The notes under the pieces were generated by a model. It saw only the letters and a list, made by a program, of their open reading frames with translations. It did no database searches and had not been told where the DNA came from. The position numbers and the translations under genes were made by a program. This document shows positions 15,793-24,057 of a DNA stretch of 64,000 bases, piece by piece. Each line of letters starts with the position of its first letter. The first letter of the stretch is position 1. Origin of the DNA: JAHFUA01 sp963808725 (GTDB taxonomy: Bacteria; Acidobacteriota; Terriglobia; Terriglobales; Acidobacteriaceae); contig CAWEGO010000001.1 in NCBI GenBank assembly GCA_963808725.1, positions 620,001-684,000 of the forward strand, given 5' to 3'.

Positions 15793-16428
15793 CTTATTTC
15801 GGCCCTCCGGGCCTACGGCTGCAATGCTAGATTTCGGCGTGCCCCTTCACCAACTGTCGACTCGTCAGGAAACTCCCGCGCATTCGCATTTTTCTCTTGA
15901 CCCAATTGCGTTCTGTGTGTTATTGTTCATGTACAACATTATCTTTGAGATATAGCAATAAAACAGGGCAGCGCCAGATTCTTTGCGCACATCGCATCGC
16001 GTTCTGGCCGGCTGCCGTCGGCCGTGGCAGCGTGGTCCGATTTTGCGCTCTTTGACAAACGAAGTTCCTGCCGCCTAGCGCTAAGTCCTTGCGGATCAAG
16101 ATTATGCCTGTAAGTCCTTTAAACGCATAGATCTGCGGCGGGGTATCCCGTAAATCGATGATTCCAAAGGGGCGCACCCCCCAGGGGGGGAGGGGGTCAG
16201 GGTGACCGACGGGGATTATGATGGTCTAAGTCCTTTATGCATGTGGCCTTACGTGGAAGCCTCAGCTCAGATGATCTGGTGGGGTATGGAGCTAAATCTA
16301 TGATTCTAATGAAACGGTACAAGGGACTATCCCATCCGGTCTCATCAGACCATCCTCGGGGAAAGTCCAAAGTCCAAAGGCGCGCCTATCCTGACCAGGC
16401 ATTCTCCCTGGGCGTAAAATAGACGCCT
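15793..16428. other. Gene-free stretch with spaced TAAGTCCTT repeats
   Basis: No convincing gene. TAAGTCCTT occurs at 16082-16090, 16111-16119 and 16227-16235. Copies two and three are each followed by comparable segments (GCGGGGTATC... and GGTGGGGTATGG..., then AAATC(G/T)ATGATTC), so two diverged ~100-bp direct repeats seem present around 16111-16210 and 16227-16310. A GC-rich CACCCCCCAGGGGGGG tract lies at about 16176-16193. The left part (15880-15960) is unusually AT-rich. A regulatory or mobile-repeat origin is possible; none is proven. Confidence 0.5.
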
Positions 16429-17067
16429 ATGTGGAGGCACATTCTCCTGATGCTTTTGCTGGCTGCTGTGCCCTGCGCCCTGGGCCAATCGGCGCCGACA
16501 AAGGATCAGGACCAGGGCCCGTCAGCCGGGCCGCAGGGCAATCAAGCTCCGCCGCGCTCGGAGCCGACGCCGCGCGGGCCGGGTGACAGCTCCAGCCGCG
16601 ACACCAGCCCAGGCCTTCCTCCCGAGGGGCCGGATGACAGTGTGAGCGAATTCCGTCCCTGGGACCCGCACAAGGCCATGAAGGATGTCGAGATCGGCGA
16701 CTTCTACTTCAAGCGCGAGAACTATCGTGGGGCGCTCAGCCGTTACTGCGAGGCGCTGCAGTACAAGCCGAATGACGCCATCGCGACCTTTCGGACCGCG
16801 GAAGCGCTGGAAAAACTCGGCGATCTCGCCGGCGCCCAAACGTATTATGAGGGCTATCTGAAGATCCTTCCCGGAGGACCGTTGGCTGCTCAGGCCAGGA
16901 AGGCGCTGGAACGCATCAAGGCGCGGGCTGAGCAGCCGAATAAGCACTTGGCTGAGAAGCAGGGATGCGAGCCGCCAGGCAAGGCAGCCAAGTCAAGGCC
17001 AGAGCCGTTCGATCCGGACCGTCCCGTCCTGACCCGCAATCCTACTTCTCCAGGAAAGCCCCAGTAG
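16429..17067 (+). CDS. Secreted TPR-repeat protein
   Basis: 212 residues with signal peptide MWRHILLMLLLAAVPCALGQ. A Pro/Gly/Ser-rich low-complexity linker follows (about 22-75), then two to three tetratricopeptide helical pairs: DVEIGDFYFKRENYRGALSR, YCEALQYKPNDAIATFRTAE and EALEKLGDLAGAQTYYEGYL. The C-terminal tail is again Pro/Lys-rich. TPRs of this form mediate protein-protein contacts in the periplasm, often in outer-membrane assembly or cell-wall complexes, but no partner gene is adjacent. The DinB-like gene starts 22 nt after its stop on the same strand. Confidence 0.8.
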   Translation: MWRHILLMLLLAAVPCALGQSAPTKDQDQGPSAGPQGNQAPPRSEPTPRGPGDSSSRDTSPGLPPEGPDDSVSEFRPWDPHKAMKDVEIGDFYFKRENYRGALSRYCEALQYKPNDAIATFRTAEALEKLGDLAGAQTYYEGYLKILPGGPLAAQARKALERIKARAEQPNKHLAEKQGCEPPGKAAKSRPEPFDPDRPVLTRNPTSPGKPQ

Positions 17068-17089
17068 TGTGTGCGGAGGGAAGCATTCC

Positions 17090-17590
17090 GTGAACACCTA
17101 CCTGCAACGGGTGCAGGACGCCATCGCCGAGGCTACCCGCGGCATGGATGCCGCCCAGTTGACGCGCCACCCGGAAGGGAAGTGGTCCGCGGCCGAGATC
17201 CTTGAGCACCTGGATCGTACTTACAGGACCACTGTCCCCCACTTGCAGAAATGCCTTGACGCAGGCCTGCCCAGCGCCGGCCGTCCAACCCTGGCGCAGC
17301 GCCTTGCCGTGGGCATCGTTGTGGGACTCGGATACATGCCGCCGGGTCGCAAGGCGCCTGAGTACGCCGTGCCCAAAGGTGTCCCGCCGGATGAGGTTCT
17401 GCGTAACCTGCCGCTCCACCTTGCGGACATGGACGGGGTGCTGGCGGAATGTGAGCGCCATTTCGGCGGGCGTTGCAAGCTCGCCAACCACTTCATTCTC
17501 GGCCCGCTGACCGCTCATCAGTGGCGCAAATTCCACTGGGTCCACACCCGCCACCACATGAAGCAGATCGCACGGCTGAAAGGAGACTAG
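17090..17590 (+). CDS. DinB-family putative metal-dependent protein
   Basis: 166 residues from GTG 17090, preceded by GGAGGG at normal spacing; an upstream GTG at 17069 lacks such a site. DinB/YfiT-like four-helix proteins carry three metal-binding histidines; candidates are H in WSAAEILEHLDRTY and two in HWVHTRHHMKQI. Family members include bacillithiol- and mycothiol-dependent transferases, which is of interest because a YpdA-like reductase is encoded at 44017. That link is speculative. Co-directional with, and very close to, the TPR gene. Confidence 0.75.
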   Translation: MNTYLQRVQDAIAEATRGMDAAQLTRHPEGKWSAAEILEHLDRTYRTTVPHLQKCLDAGLPSAGRPTLAQRLAVGIVVGLGYMPPGRKAPEYAVPKGVPPDEVLRNLPLHLADMDGVLAECERHFGGRCKLANHFILGPLTAHQWRKFHWVHTRHHMKQIARLKGD

Positions 17591-17640
17591 CCACGGATTT
17601 ACAGGGATTTCCCACCGATCAAACCCGCTGACATCCTGTC

Positions 17641-17671
17641 AAAAAAACGAAGCAGGAGCCGCAGCCCCTGC
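17641..17671 (-). terminator. Rho-independent terminator for the minus-strand coiled-coil gene
   Basis: On the minus strand GCAGGGGC-TGCG-GCTCCTGC (one mismatch) is followed by TTCGTTTTTTT. It lies about 27 nt downstream of the stop codon at 17698. Confidence 0.75.
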
Positions 17672-17697
17672 CGGTCTTGCCACGATTGTTATCCTGA

Positions 17698-18276
17698 TTA
17701 TTCGGACGCTGGACTCGGCACACCCGCCTTGTGCGCCTGCTCCTCCATATCCTGGAGCTCGGCTTTGGCCTCGTCGAGCTGTTTCTGTTTCTCGGCGATG
17801 TCGGTGCGGAACTTGATCTCGTCCTCCGTCCATTTTTTGGGATCGCGCAACTGCGTGCCGGCATCGGCGTAATAGTCGGCGATCTGCAGTTTGTATTCTC
17901 GCTGGAGCAGATCGAGTTCCTTCTCAAGCCCGGCAATCTTCTTTTTCTGGTCGGAGAGCTGGTCGGGCAGAGCCTGTTCGCCCTGTGACGCCTTTTTTTC
18001 CTCCGCCTTGCTATCCTTCTGGGACGGCTTTTGTTTCTCGTCTGACGGCTGCGCGGCGGACTTCGGCTCGGCTGCTTCCACGGGTGGTGGTCCCACCACG
18101 CTGATGGAAGCCTCAGTGGGAAGGTTGTCGTTGGTGTAGACCTTCTTGGCGGCTGGCCGTGGTTCTTTGCGGGCGGCGCGGGCGGCGTCGCCCAGCGGCT
18201 CCGACTGTGCGGCCGCTCCCAGGGCGGACGCCAGCACCACCGCCCCGGCCGCCAGCATGAACTCGATTCGTCTCAT
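17698..18276 (-). CDS. Periplasmic coiled-coil protein
   Basis: 192 residues from ATG 18276. Signal peptide MRRIEFMLAAGAVVLASALG followed by AAAQ. The middle is a Lys/Ser/Pro-rich spacer; the C-terminal half is a strongly charged coiled coil (LSDQKKKIAGLEKELDLLQR, IAEKQKQLDEAKAELQDMEE). No catalytic motif. The frame extends further upstream, but the signal peptide fixes this start. It is a single-gene unit ending at the terminator at 17641-17671. Its role is unknown; an envelope-spanning or scaffolding protein is a guess. Confidence 0.7.
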   Translation of the reverse strand: MRRIEFMLAAGAVVLASALGAAAQSEPLGDAARAARKEPRPAAKKVYTNDNLPTEASISVVGPPPVEAAEPKSAAQPSDEKQKPSQKDSKAEEKKASQGEQALPDQLSDQKKKIAGLEKELDLLQREYKLQIADYYADAGTQLRDPKKWTEDEIKFRTDIAEKQKQLDEAKAELQDMEEQAHKAGVPSPASE

Positions 18277-18427
18277 GGCAATTCCATCCCGGAGATGCAG
18301 CAAAAAGATGTACTTCTCCCTATTTGCCAGCATAGCCCCGGGGTACGGTGACCGCAATGTTACCTTGGTCCAGCGGCGACATGGACCGACCTTCAACCTG
18401 GGAAACGAAAGGGTAAAGGAACTGAAG

Positions 18428-18544
18428 CTAGCCCACCAGCTTGCGCCGCAGCAGCCGGACGGCGAGTGTGAGTACTACGACAATCACCAGGGTGGCGACA
18501 CCCATGGCGATCATGATCTCCTTCATCAAGGTGGGCGCATTCAT
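18428..18544 (-). CDS. 38-residue single-span membrane peptide coupled to the prepilin peptidase
   Basis: ATG 18544 overlaps the prepilin peptidase stop in an ATGA arrangement, so translation is probably coupled. The product starts MNAPTLMKEI, has one hydrophobic span (about residues 11-29, IAMGVATLVIVVVLTLAV) and ends with a basic tail RLLRRKLVG, predicting N-out/C-in. The peptide is too short for domain recognition. Its position suggests a role with the peptidase or type IV pilus/secretion machinery, but this is inference. Confidence 0.55.
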   Translation of the reverse strand: MNAPTLMKEIMIAMGVATLVIVVVLTLAVRLLRRKLVG

Positions 18545-19473
18545 CGGTAGAACCCCCAGTACCAGCCAATGAGCCTGTCACCGAAGAAAGCCGCCACCAG
18601 GGCCATGCTCCCCAGAAAGACCCCGAACGGCAACTCATAGTAGCGATAAACCATCATCGCCGACCTCCAGGCGCGTTTGCGCGCCGCGGCGGCTGGCTCG
18701 TGCAGGCGCACGATGCGCCGGCGGGTGCGTTTCCACCACACCGCCAGCACTGCTGCCAATCCGAAGATCGAGCCCACCAGCGAGGCCGCGAACAGGGTGA
18801 GGACGGTGAGCTGCACTCCGAGGAACGCGCCCACCATGCCCATCAGCTTCACGTCACCGAAGCCCATGCCCTCGACCCCGCGCGCCCGCCGGTAGATGGC
18901 GCCCGCACCATAAATGAACGACGCACCCACGGCTGCCCCCAGACCGGAGTCCACCAGCGACAGCAGCCGCCACGACATGTCCGACCAGAGCGGCAGCTTG
19001 ATCCAGGCGGTGAGCAGCCGGCTGCCCAGGTCCTGCACCGGCACCAGCAGGCTAAATCCCAGGCCGATGGCCAGACCGGGCAGGGTCAGCGCGTCGGGCA
19101 GCAGCTTGTGTTCGGCGTCAGTAAAAATCAGGCCCAGCAATAGAAAGGCGAAGGCGCAGAATTTGAAGGTGGAGAGCGTCCAACCAAAACCCGCATAGCA
19201 GGCGACGAACAGCAGGCCGGTGAGCAGTTCGACCAGCAGATAGCGCGGCGAGATGCGTTCCTTGCAGGCGCGGCAACGACCCCGCAGCGCCAGCCAGCTT
19301 ACCACCGGCAGATTGTCGTACCAGGCGATGTGCGCCTGGCAGTGCGGGCAAGCCGAGCTCGGCCGCACCACTGACATCCCGCGCGGCAGCCGGTAGATGC
19401 ACACGTTCAGGAAGCTTCCCAGGGCCAGCCCGTAGAGGAAAAACGGCACCACGAAAATGGGATCGAGAAACAT
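18541..19473 (-). CDS. pilD: Prepilin peptidase (type IV leader peptidase/methyltransferase)
   Basis: 310-residue integral membrane aspartic protease that cleaves and N-methylates prepilins or pseudopilins. The N-terminal methyltransferase part has the paired zinc cysteines C42-x2-C45 and C67-x2-C70 (CPHC, CRAC). The catalytic aspartates are D119 (IFTDAEHKLLPD) and D207 in the GFGD motif (GMGFGDVKLMG). About eight hydrophobic segments. No pilin genes are adjacent in the window. The 38-residue membrane peptide is coupled directly downstream. Confidence 0.95.
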   Translation of the reverse strand: MFLDPIFVVPFFLYGLALGSFLNVCIYRLPRGMSVVRPSSACPHCQAHIAWYDNLPVVSWLALRGRCRACKERISPRYLLVELLTGLLFVACYAGFGWTLSTFKFCAFAFLLLGLIFTDAEHKLLPDALTLPGLAIGLGFSLLVPVQDLGSRLLTAWIKLPLWSDMSWRLLSLVDSGLGAAVGASFIYGAGAIYRRARGVEGMGFGDVKLMGMVGAFLGVQLTVLTLFAASLVGSIFGLAAVLAVWWKRTRRRIVRLHEPAAAARKRAWRSAMMVYRYYELPFGVFLGSMALVAAFFGDRLIGWYWGFYR

Positions 19474-19589
19474 GAATCCGCTTGATTATAAGTGGGTAAA
19501 CAGGGCGCCGGTTGATTACCAAAGAGCAGGGAGTAGCGAGTGGGGATCACGGAGCCTGTGTTTTCTACTCCCTACTCCCTCGGTTTAAA

Positions 19590-20735
19590 TCATCTCCTCT
19601 TCAACACCGGACCATTGGGATCGTCGCCCGACTGCTGCTGCGATTGCTGGTCCGAATCGTTGTAGTCGGCGGTGCGGTTATTGTCGGCGCTGGAGCTGGA
19701 CCGGCCCCGCTGGATGGAAGACACCGGCGTAACCGTGATCGGGTTCTCCAACGTGAAGCTCAGCAGGGATTCGCTCGGCACATGGATCTGCGGAGCCTTC
19801 GAGGCAGCCTGAACCCCGCCGCCAGCGCCGGCGCCGATGATGCCGCCGAGAGCCGCTCCCTTGCCGCCGCCGGCGATAGCCCCGATGATCGAGCCCAATG
19901 CCGCGCCGCCGCCAACCTTCTCCGCCGTGTTCTTGCCGCGTCCGGAGCCCTCGCGCGAATACTGGCTGGTGTGCAGCGTATAACGCTGGCCGTTTACCGA
20001 AAGCGCAGCCAACTCGAGCGCGATGGCCGGCTTGCCCGTAAAGTGGCCGCCGCCCTTCAACTCCGCCACGCGTCCATCGACCTCCGCGCCCTGTGGCACG
20101 ATCACCTTGCCGTCGATGGTGATGGGTGTGTCCAGCGAAGCGCGGAAGCGGTCGCCAGGCTGGTTACTTTTGGAATCGACGGAGTCAATCATGCGAACCT
20201 GCAGCACCGTCCCATCCGGGATAGTCACCGGCTTGGGCGGTGGAGGCGGCGGTGGTGGGGGCGGCGCGGGCGCCATGGCCGTCGTGGCCGGCGCGCTCGG
20301 CGTCACGGCAGGAGTGCTGGCGGGAGCGCTGCTCGCCGCCTTGCGCGTGGACCGCGCACGGTACACCTTGGGGCTGGTGCGTCGCGTGCGGGCTGGCGCT
20401 CCCGAAAGTTTAGACTGAGGCTCGGCTTCCGGAGTGGACTCGGCCGTCGACACTTGGAGATTGTTGACCACCGTCTTGACGCCTTCCACCTGCGCGGCGT
20501 CGCTGGCGGCAGCCTGCCGCTCCTTCTCGCTGCCCACGTTGCCCGACAGGGTGACGATCCCGTTGCTGGAGGCCACCGCGATCTGCAGGCTGGGAACGTT
20601 GTGGTCGGCGTCGATCTTGCCCTTCACCTCGCTCGCGACCTGCGCGTCGTTGCGTGCCCGCGAACAACCAGATGCCATACCCAGCGCCAGCAACGCCGCC
20701 AGCGTCAGCACGAACCTCGAATGTATCGCCCTCAT
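19590..20735 (-). CDS. BON-domain lipoprotein with poly-proline linker and glycine-zipper region
   Basis: 381 residues from ATG 20735, with GGAG upstream. Lipoprotein signal ends ALGMASGC. A BON domain follows (VASEVKGKIDADHNVPSLQI, SSNGIVTLSGNVGSEKERQA, GVKTVVNNLQV), then an Ala/Pro/Thr-rich linker with a run of ten prolines. The C-terminal domain (VTIPDGTVLQVRMIDSVDSK, PGDRFRASLDTPITIDGKVI) resembles beta-rich lipid-associated domains. A glycine-rich segment (AALGSIIGAIAGGGKGAALG) could insert into membranes. Ends in a Ser/Gln-rich tail. Probably an outer-membrane stress or integrity protein (inference). Confidence 0.8.
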   Translation of the reverse strand: MRAIHSRFVLTLAALLALGMASGCSRARNDAQVASEVKGKIDADHNVPSLQIAVASSNGIVTLSGNVGSEKERQAAASDAAQVEGVKTVVNNLQVSTAESTPEAEPQSKLSGAPARTRRTSPKVYRARSTRKAASSAPASTPAVTPSAPATTAMAPAPPPPPPPPPPKPVTIPDGTVLQVRMIDSVDSKSNQPGDRFRASLDTPITIDGKVIVPQGAEVDGRVAELKGGGHFTGKPAIALELAALSVNGQRYTLHTSQYSREGSGRGKNTAEKVGGGAALGSIIGAIAGGGKGAALGGIIGAGAGGGVQAASKAPQIHVPSESLLSFTLENPITVTPVSSIQRGRSSSSADNNRTADYNDSDQQSQQQSGDDPNGPVLKRR

Positions 20736-20814
20736 AACACCGCTCCTATCAGTCTGGACCCGAATGATTACCACTTTAGATGCAGCGTGGATGCTGCAGA
20801 CTGCCTTGGATGTA

Positions 20815-20915
20815 AGTAAAAAGTGGAAAGTGGGAAGTGGCAAGTGAAAAGTTGCAAGCGGAAAGTGGGGAGTAAACTTGGTACCAACGATTTTTCACTT
20901 CCCACTTTCCACTGC
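20815..20915. repeat. GTGGAAAGTGGGAAGTGG word inverted repeat
   Basis: Tandem AAGTGG/AAAGTGG words at 20815-20873 face their inverse (TTTTCACTTCCCACTTTCC, 20891-20909, with ACTGCC following). The right arm ends 4 nt before the stop codon of the K+ channel gene on the minus strand. Could act as a terminator hairpin; one of the word-repeat families of this window. Confidence 0.75.
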
Positions 20916-20918
20916 CTC

Positions 20919-21974
20919 CTAATGCCCGGTGATCATCGCCCGCGGAGATTGGTGCTGGGCTTCCGAGCGCGCTTTGCGGATTTGCACCACGTCGCCCATG
21001 ACGATCAGCACCGTCCCTTGCCGCAGGGCGAGGTTCTCGGGAGGATTGGCCCAGTAGGTGGCGCCGCCCACATCCTTCACCGCCAGCAGGAGCAGGCCAA
21101 AACGCTGCTTCAGTTCCACCTCGCCGATTTTTTGTCCCACCCAGGGCGAAGGTCCGATCTCGATCTCCTCGATGCGAAGGGTGCGCGTCTGCTCTTTCAG
21201 CATGAGGTCGAGGAAGCTGACCACGTGCGGACGCAGCACTTCGCTGGCCAGGCGCAGCCCGCCGATGCGGTTGGGCGAGACCGTGCTATTGGCCCCGGCA
21301 CGCAGCAGCTTGTCGGTAAAGCGCAGATCGGTGCAGCGCGCGACGATGCGGATGCCCGGATTCCTTTGCCGCACCATGACGGTGATCACCAGGTTGTCCT
21401 TGTCCGCCTCCAGGGCGGCGATCAAACCGTGAGCGCGGTCGATGCCTGCCGCCCCCAGCACCTCCTCGTCGGTGGCATCGCCGGTCACGGAGAGCAGTTC
21501 GCGGCCATTGCCGGCCTGTTCGCGGTAGCGCTGCAGCACCTCTTCGGATTGCTCAATCACCACGTAGGCCGAGGCCGTCTTCTGGAGTTCGTCGATTACG
21601 CAGCGGCCGGTATCGCCCAGTCCGCAGACGATGTAATGGTCCTTGAGTTGGCTGATCTTTTTCTCCATCTTGCGTCTCCAGAAGATATGGGTAAGCTCTC
21701 CCTCCACCAGGAAGGCAGTCGCCACCGAGAACACGTACACCATGATGGCGACCCCGAAAAACACCACTAGCATGTTGAAGACGCGCAGGGCAGGATTGTG
21801 CGCAGTGTCCACGATCTCGCCGTAGCCCACGCCGGCCAGGGTGATCACCGCCATGTAGAGCGCGTTCAGGAAGCTGACCGAAGGACCACCCAGCAGGCGG
21901 TATCCGGCGACGCTTGCCGTCAGCATCGCCAGCAGCAAAACCACGGCCAGTTGGAGTCTTCGGCGGATGTTCAT
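20919..21974 (-). CDS. Two-TM potassium channel with RCK (TrkA) domain
   Basis: 351 residues from ATG 21974. First membrane helix about 10-27, pore helix and selectivity filter ITLAGVGYGE (GVGYG at 48-52), second helix about 65-90. The cytoplasmic part is an RCK-N Rossmann domain (HYIVCGLGDTGRCVIDELQK) followed by an RCK-C domain near the C terminus (SPWVGQKIGEVELKQRFGLL). This is the MthK/Kch-type arrangement; opening is normally controlled by ligand binding to the RCK ring. Upstream of the ATG the frame is open but composition is not protein-like. Single gene, minus strand. Confidence 0.92.
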   Translation of the reverse strand: MNIRRRLQLAVVLLLAMLTASVAGYRLLGGPSVSFLNALYMAVITLAGVGYGEIVDTAHNPALRVFNMLVVFFGVAIMVYVFSVATAFLVEGELTHIFWRRKMEKKISQLKDHYIVCGLGDTGRCVIDELQKTASAYVVIEQSEEVLQRYREQAGNGRELLSVTGDATDEEVLGAAGIDRAHGLIAALEADKDNLVITVMVRQRNPGIRIVARCTDLRFTDKLLRAGANSTVSPNRIGGLRLASEVLRPHVVSFLDLMLKEQTRTLRIEEIEIGPSPWVGQKIGEVELKQRFGLLLLAVKDVGGATYWANPPENLALRQGTVLIVMGDVVQIRKARSEAQHQSPRAMITGH

Positions 21975-22094
21975 CGGCAGTTGCCGTCTTCGCTCACGCG
22001 GCCGTACGCGGGTCGCGGCATGGCCTGACGCCAGGCCTGCGCGTCCAGGGAAAGGAGAGCGGCGCGATTGTAGCACGCTTCCGCCAATTCCGAG

Positions 22095-22170
22095 TTCCCT
22101 CGCTACGCTCGGGATTTCGGCGGCGGGCTCTCGCTCCCCTCGCTGCACTCGGGGTCGCTCACGCCCGCTA
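22095..22170. repeat. CCCTCGCTACGCTCGGG hairpin words
   Basis: CCCTCGCTACGCTCGGG and a diverged copy CCCCTCGCTGCACTCGGGG each form short hairpins between the divergent K+ channel and mobA genes. Similar CTCGC...GCTCGGGATGACA words occur at 62400-62460 and 33426-33551. Confidence 0.6.
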
Positions 22171-22197
22171 GGCGCCTCAAGTTGTTAAACTCAAGGC

Positions 22198-22785
22198 ATG
22201 CCCGACTTCAGCGCGTTCGTCCTGGCGGGCGGACGCAGCAGCCGCATGGGGACCGACAAGGCCTTTCTCCAGTTCGAGGGACGAACGCTGCTCGCCCGGG
22301 CCTTGGATTTGCTGCGCACTCTTACTTCGGAGGTGCGTATCGTCGGACCGGCGGGCAAGTTCGCCCCGTATGGGCTGGTCATCGAGGACGTTTATCCAGG
22401 CCGCGGACCGCTGGGCGGCATTCATGCCGCGCTGTCCGCTTCCACCGGGGAGTTGAATCTCATCCTCGCCGTGGATCTGCCGTTTGTCACCGAGTCGCTG
22501 CTGCGTTTCATTGTCGAGCAAGCGGGCGCTGCGGACGCAGTGGTCACGGTTCCGCGCATTGCGGGCGGTTATCAGCCTCTGTGCGCCGTCTACCGTCGTG
22601 CCTTTGCGACTCTGGCACAGGCGGCGCTGGAGGCATACAGGAACAAGATCGACGCTTTGTTTGCCGGTACGACTACTCGCGTCCTGGAAGAACCGGAGTT
22701 GAGCCGGTTTGCCTTCAGTGCAGCGATGTTCGACAATCTCAATACCCCGGAGGATCTCCGCCGGGCCATTCCGGAGAAGCGATGA
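22198..22785 (+). CDS. mobA: Molybdenum cofactor guanylyltransferase
   Basis: 195-residue nucleotidyltransferase that joins GMP to molybdopterin to form the bis-MGD cofactor. N-terminal nucleotide-binding signature LAGGRSSRMGTDKAFLQFEG (residues 9-28), then GRGPLGGIHAAL and the metal-binding aspartate in ILAVDLPFV. Length matches MobA. Alternative members of this fold (CofC, MocA) have somewhat different motifs; the GRGPLGGI signature favours MobA. Its stop overlaps the start of the ABC ATPase gene (ATGA), so the two are translationally coupled. Confidence 0.88.
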   Translation: MPDFSAFVLAGGRSSRMGTDKAFLQFEGRTLLARALDLLRTLTSEVRIVGPAGKFAPYGLVIEDVYPGRGPLGGIHAALSASTGELNLILAVDLPFVTESLLRFIVEQAGAADAVVTVPRIAGGYQPLCAVYRRAFATLAQAALEAYRNKIDALFAGTTTRVLEEPELSRFAFSAAMFDNLNTPEDLRRAIPEKR

Positions 22786-23600
22786 TGGAACAGCGCCCCA
22801 GCGATGCGCAGCCGGTCAAGCCGTATATCGAATTCAAGGATGTCTCCAAGGCGTTCGGCGAGCACCGCGTGCTCGACCACGTGAGCTTCAATGTGCTGCC
22901 CGGAGAAACCGTCTGCATTCTGGGGCGTAGCGGAGTGGGCAAGTCGGTTTCCTTGCACAACATCATGGGATTCCTCAAGCCGGACTCCGGCCGCATCATC
23001 GTGAACTACGAGGACATCACCGACTACCCCGAGCCCGAGTTGGAACGCATCCGCAAGAAAGTCACCATGGTCTTCCAGAACGGCGCGCTCTTCGACTCGC
23101 TCAGCGTGGGCGAGAACGTTGCCTTCCCGTTGCGTGAGCGCCGCGACCTGGACGAAGAGCAGATTTATCAGGTGGTGAATGGCCTGCTGGACATGGTGGG
23201 GGTGCGCGCCATGCGCGAGCTGTTTCCCTCCGAGCTCTCGGTGGGGATGAAGCGCTCGGTGGCCATCGCGCGTGCCCTGTCCGCCCAGCCGGAATGCATT
23301 TTGTACGACGAGCCCACGACTCAGGTCGATCCGCTCATGGCGCAGTTGCTGGGAGATTTGATCAAGAAGCTCAAGTACCAGTTGAAGCTCACCAGCATTG
23401 TGGTCACCCACGACATGCGTCTGGCCAAGAAGCTCGCCGACCGCGTGATGTTCCTGCACGAAGGCCGGGCCATCTTCTTCGGACCTTACTCCGCCATGGA
23501 GCTCTGCCAGGAGCCGATCGTGCAGCAGTTCTTGACCCTCGATGAGCTGATCCTGCCCGGCCAGGAACCGCGGGAGAAGGGATACCCTGCCGAGGCGTGA
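22782..23600 (+). CDS. MlaF-like ABC transporter ATPase
   Basis: 272 residues, start overlapping the mobA stop, with GGAG upstream. Walker A LGRSGVGKS, Q-loop region MVFQNGALFDSLSVGENVAF (the NGALFDSLSV pattern is typical of Mla/Ttg2A ATPases for lipid transport), Walker B CILYDEP, and switch histidine in VVTHDM. The signature is LSVGMKR rather than LSGG, as the second position is Val. No MlaE permease or MlaD substrate-binding gene follows; the next gene is the four-helix-bundle unit. Likely works with permease subunits encoded elsewhere, or the operon was split by that insertion. Confidence 0.85.
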   Translation: MMEQRPSDAQPVKPYIEFKDVSKAFGEHRVLDHVSFNVLPGETVCILGRSGVGKSVSLHNIMGFLKPDSGRIIVNYEDITDYPEPELERIRKKVTMVFQNGALFDSLSVGENVAFPLRERRDLDEEQIYQVVNGLLDMVGVRAMRELFPSELSVGMKRSVAIARALSAQPECILYDEPTTQVDPLMAQLLGDLIKKLKYQLKLTSIVVTHDMRLAKKLADRVMFLHEGRAIFFGPYSAMELCQEPIVQQFLTLDELILPGQEPREKGYPAEA

Positions 23601-23604
23601 CTCA

Positions 23605-24057
23605 GAATCGGGTCATCGGGAGATCGGGTCATCGGGTGATTGAAGGACAACAATGTCCATGCAAGAACAACTTCGAGAACGTACGAAGCAGTTTGCGTTC
23701 CGCATCATTCGCCTATTCAAATCCCTTCCACGCTCAACTGAGGCGTTAATTCTCGGAAAACAACTGCTGCGATCGGGCACCGCGGTTGCTGCCAATTACC
23801 GTGCGGTAAACCGGGCTCGCTCGCGCGCTGAATTCATCGCGAAGATTGGTGTGGTTCTGGAAGAGGCTGATGAGACCGTATTCTGGCTCGAAGCTCTTAC
23901 GGAGGCCGGGGTGGTCAAGCCCGCGTTGCTTGCGCCACTGCTCAGAGAAGCGAATGAACTGGCCGCTATCTTTGCCGCATCGCAGCGCACGGCACGGTCA
24001 AATCCCCCGTCACCGCCCAAATCTCCCGATGACCCGATGACCCGATCACCCGATTCT
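23605..24057. mobile_element. Putative small mobile unit: four-helix-bundle gene between 38-bp inverted repeats
   Basis: Left repeat 23605-23642 and right repeat 24020-24057 are both 38 bp, in inverse orientation, 34 of 38 positions identical. Each starts AGAATCGGGT at the outside and consists of (G/C)ATCGGGT words. The left repeat starts 5 nt after the ABC ATPase stop; the right one ends inside the ribE stop codon. The enclosed gene is an IVP/S23-type protein. Mobility is inferred from the tidy boundaries and related words elsewhere (39254-39354, 56616-56654); no target duplication was found. Confidence 0.4.

Noticed and set aside
15665..16428. Second restriction-modification or helicase gene next to the type ISP-like gene
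   Set aside because: Only short frames without domains; no helicase or specificity subunit seen on either strand.
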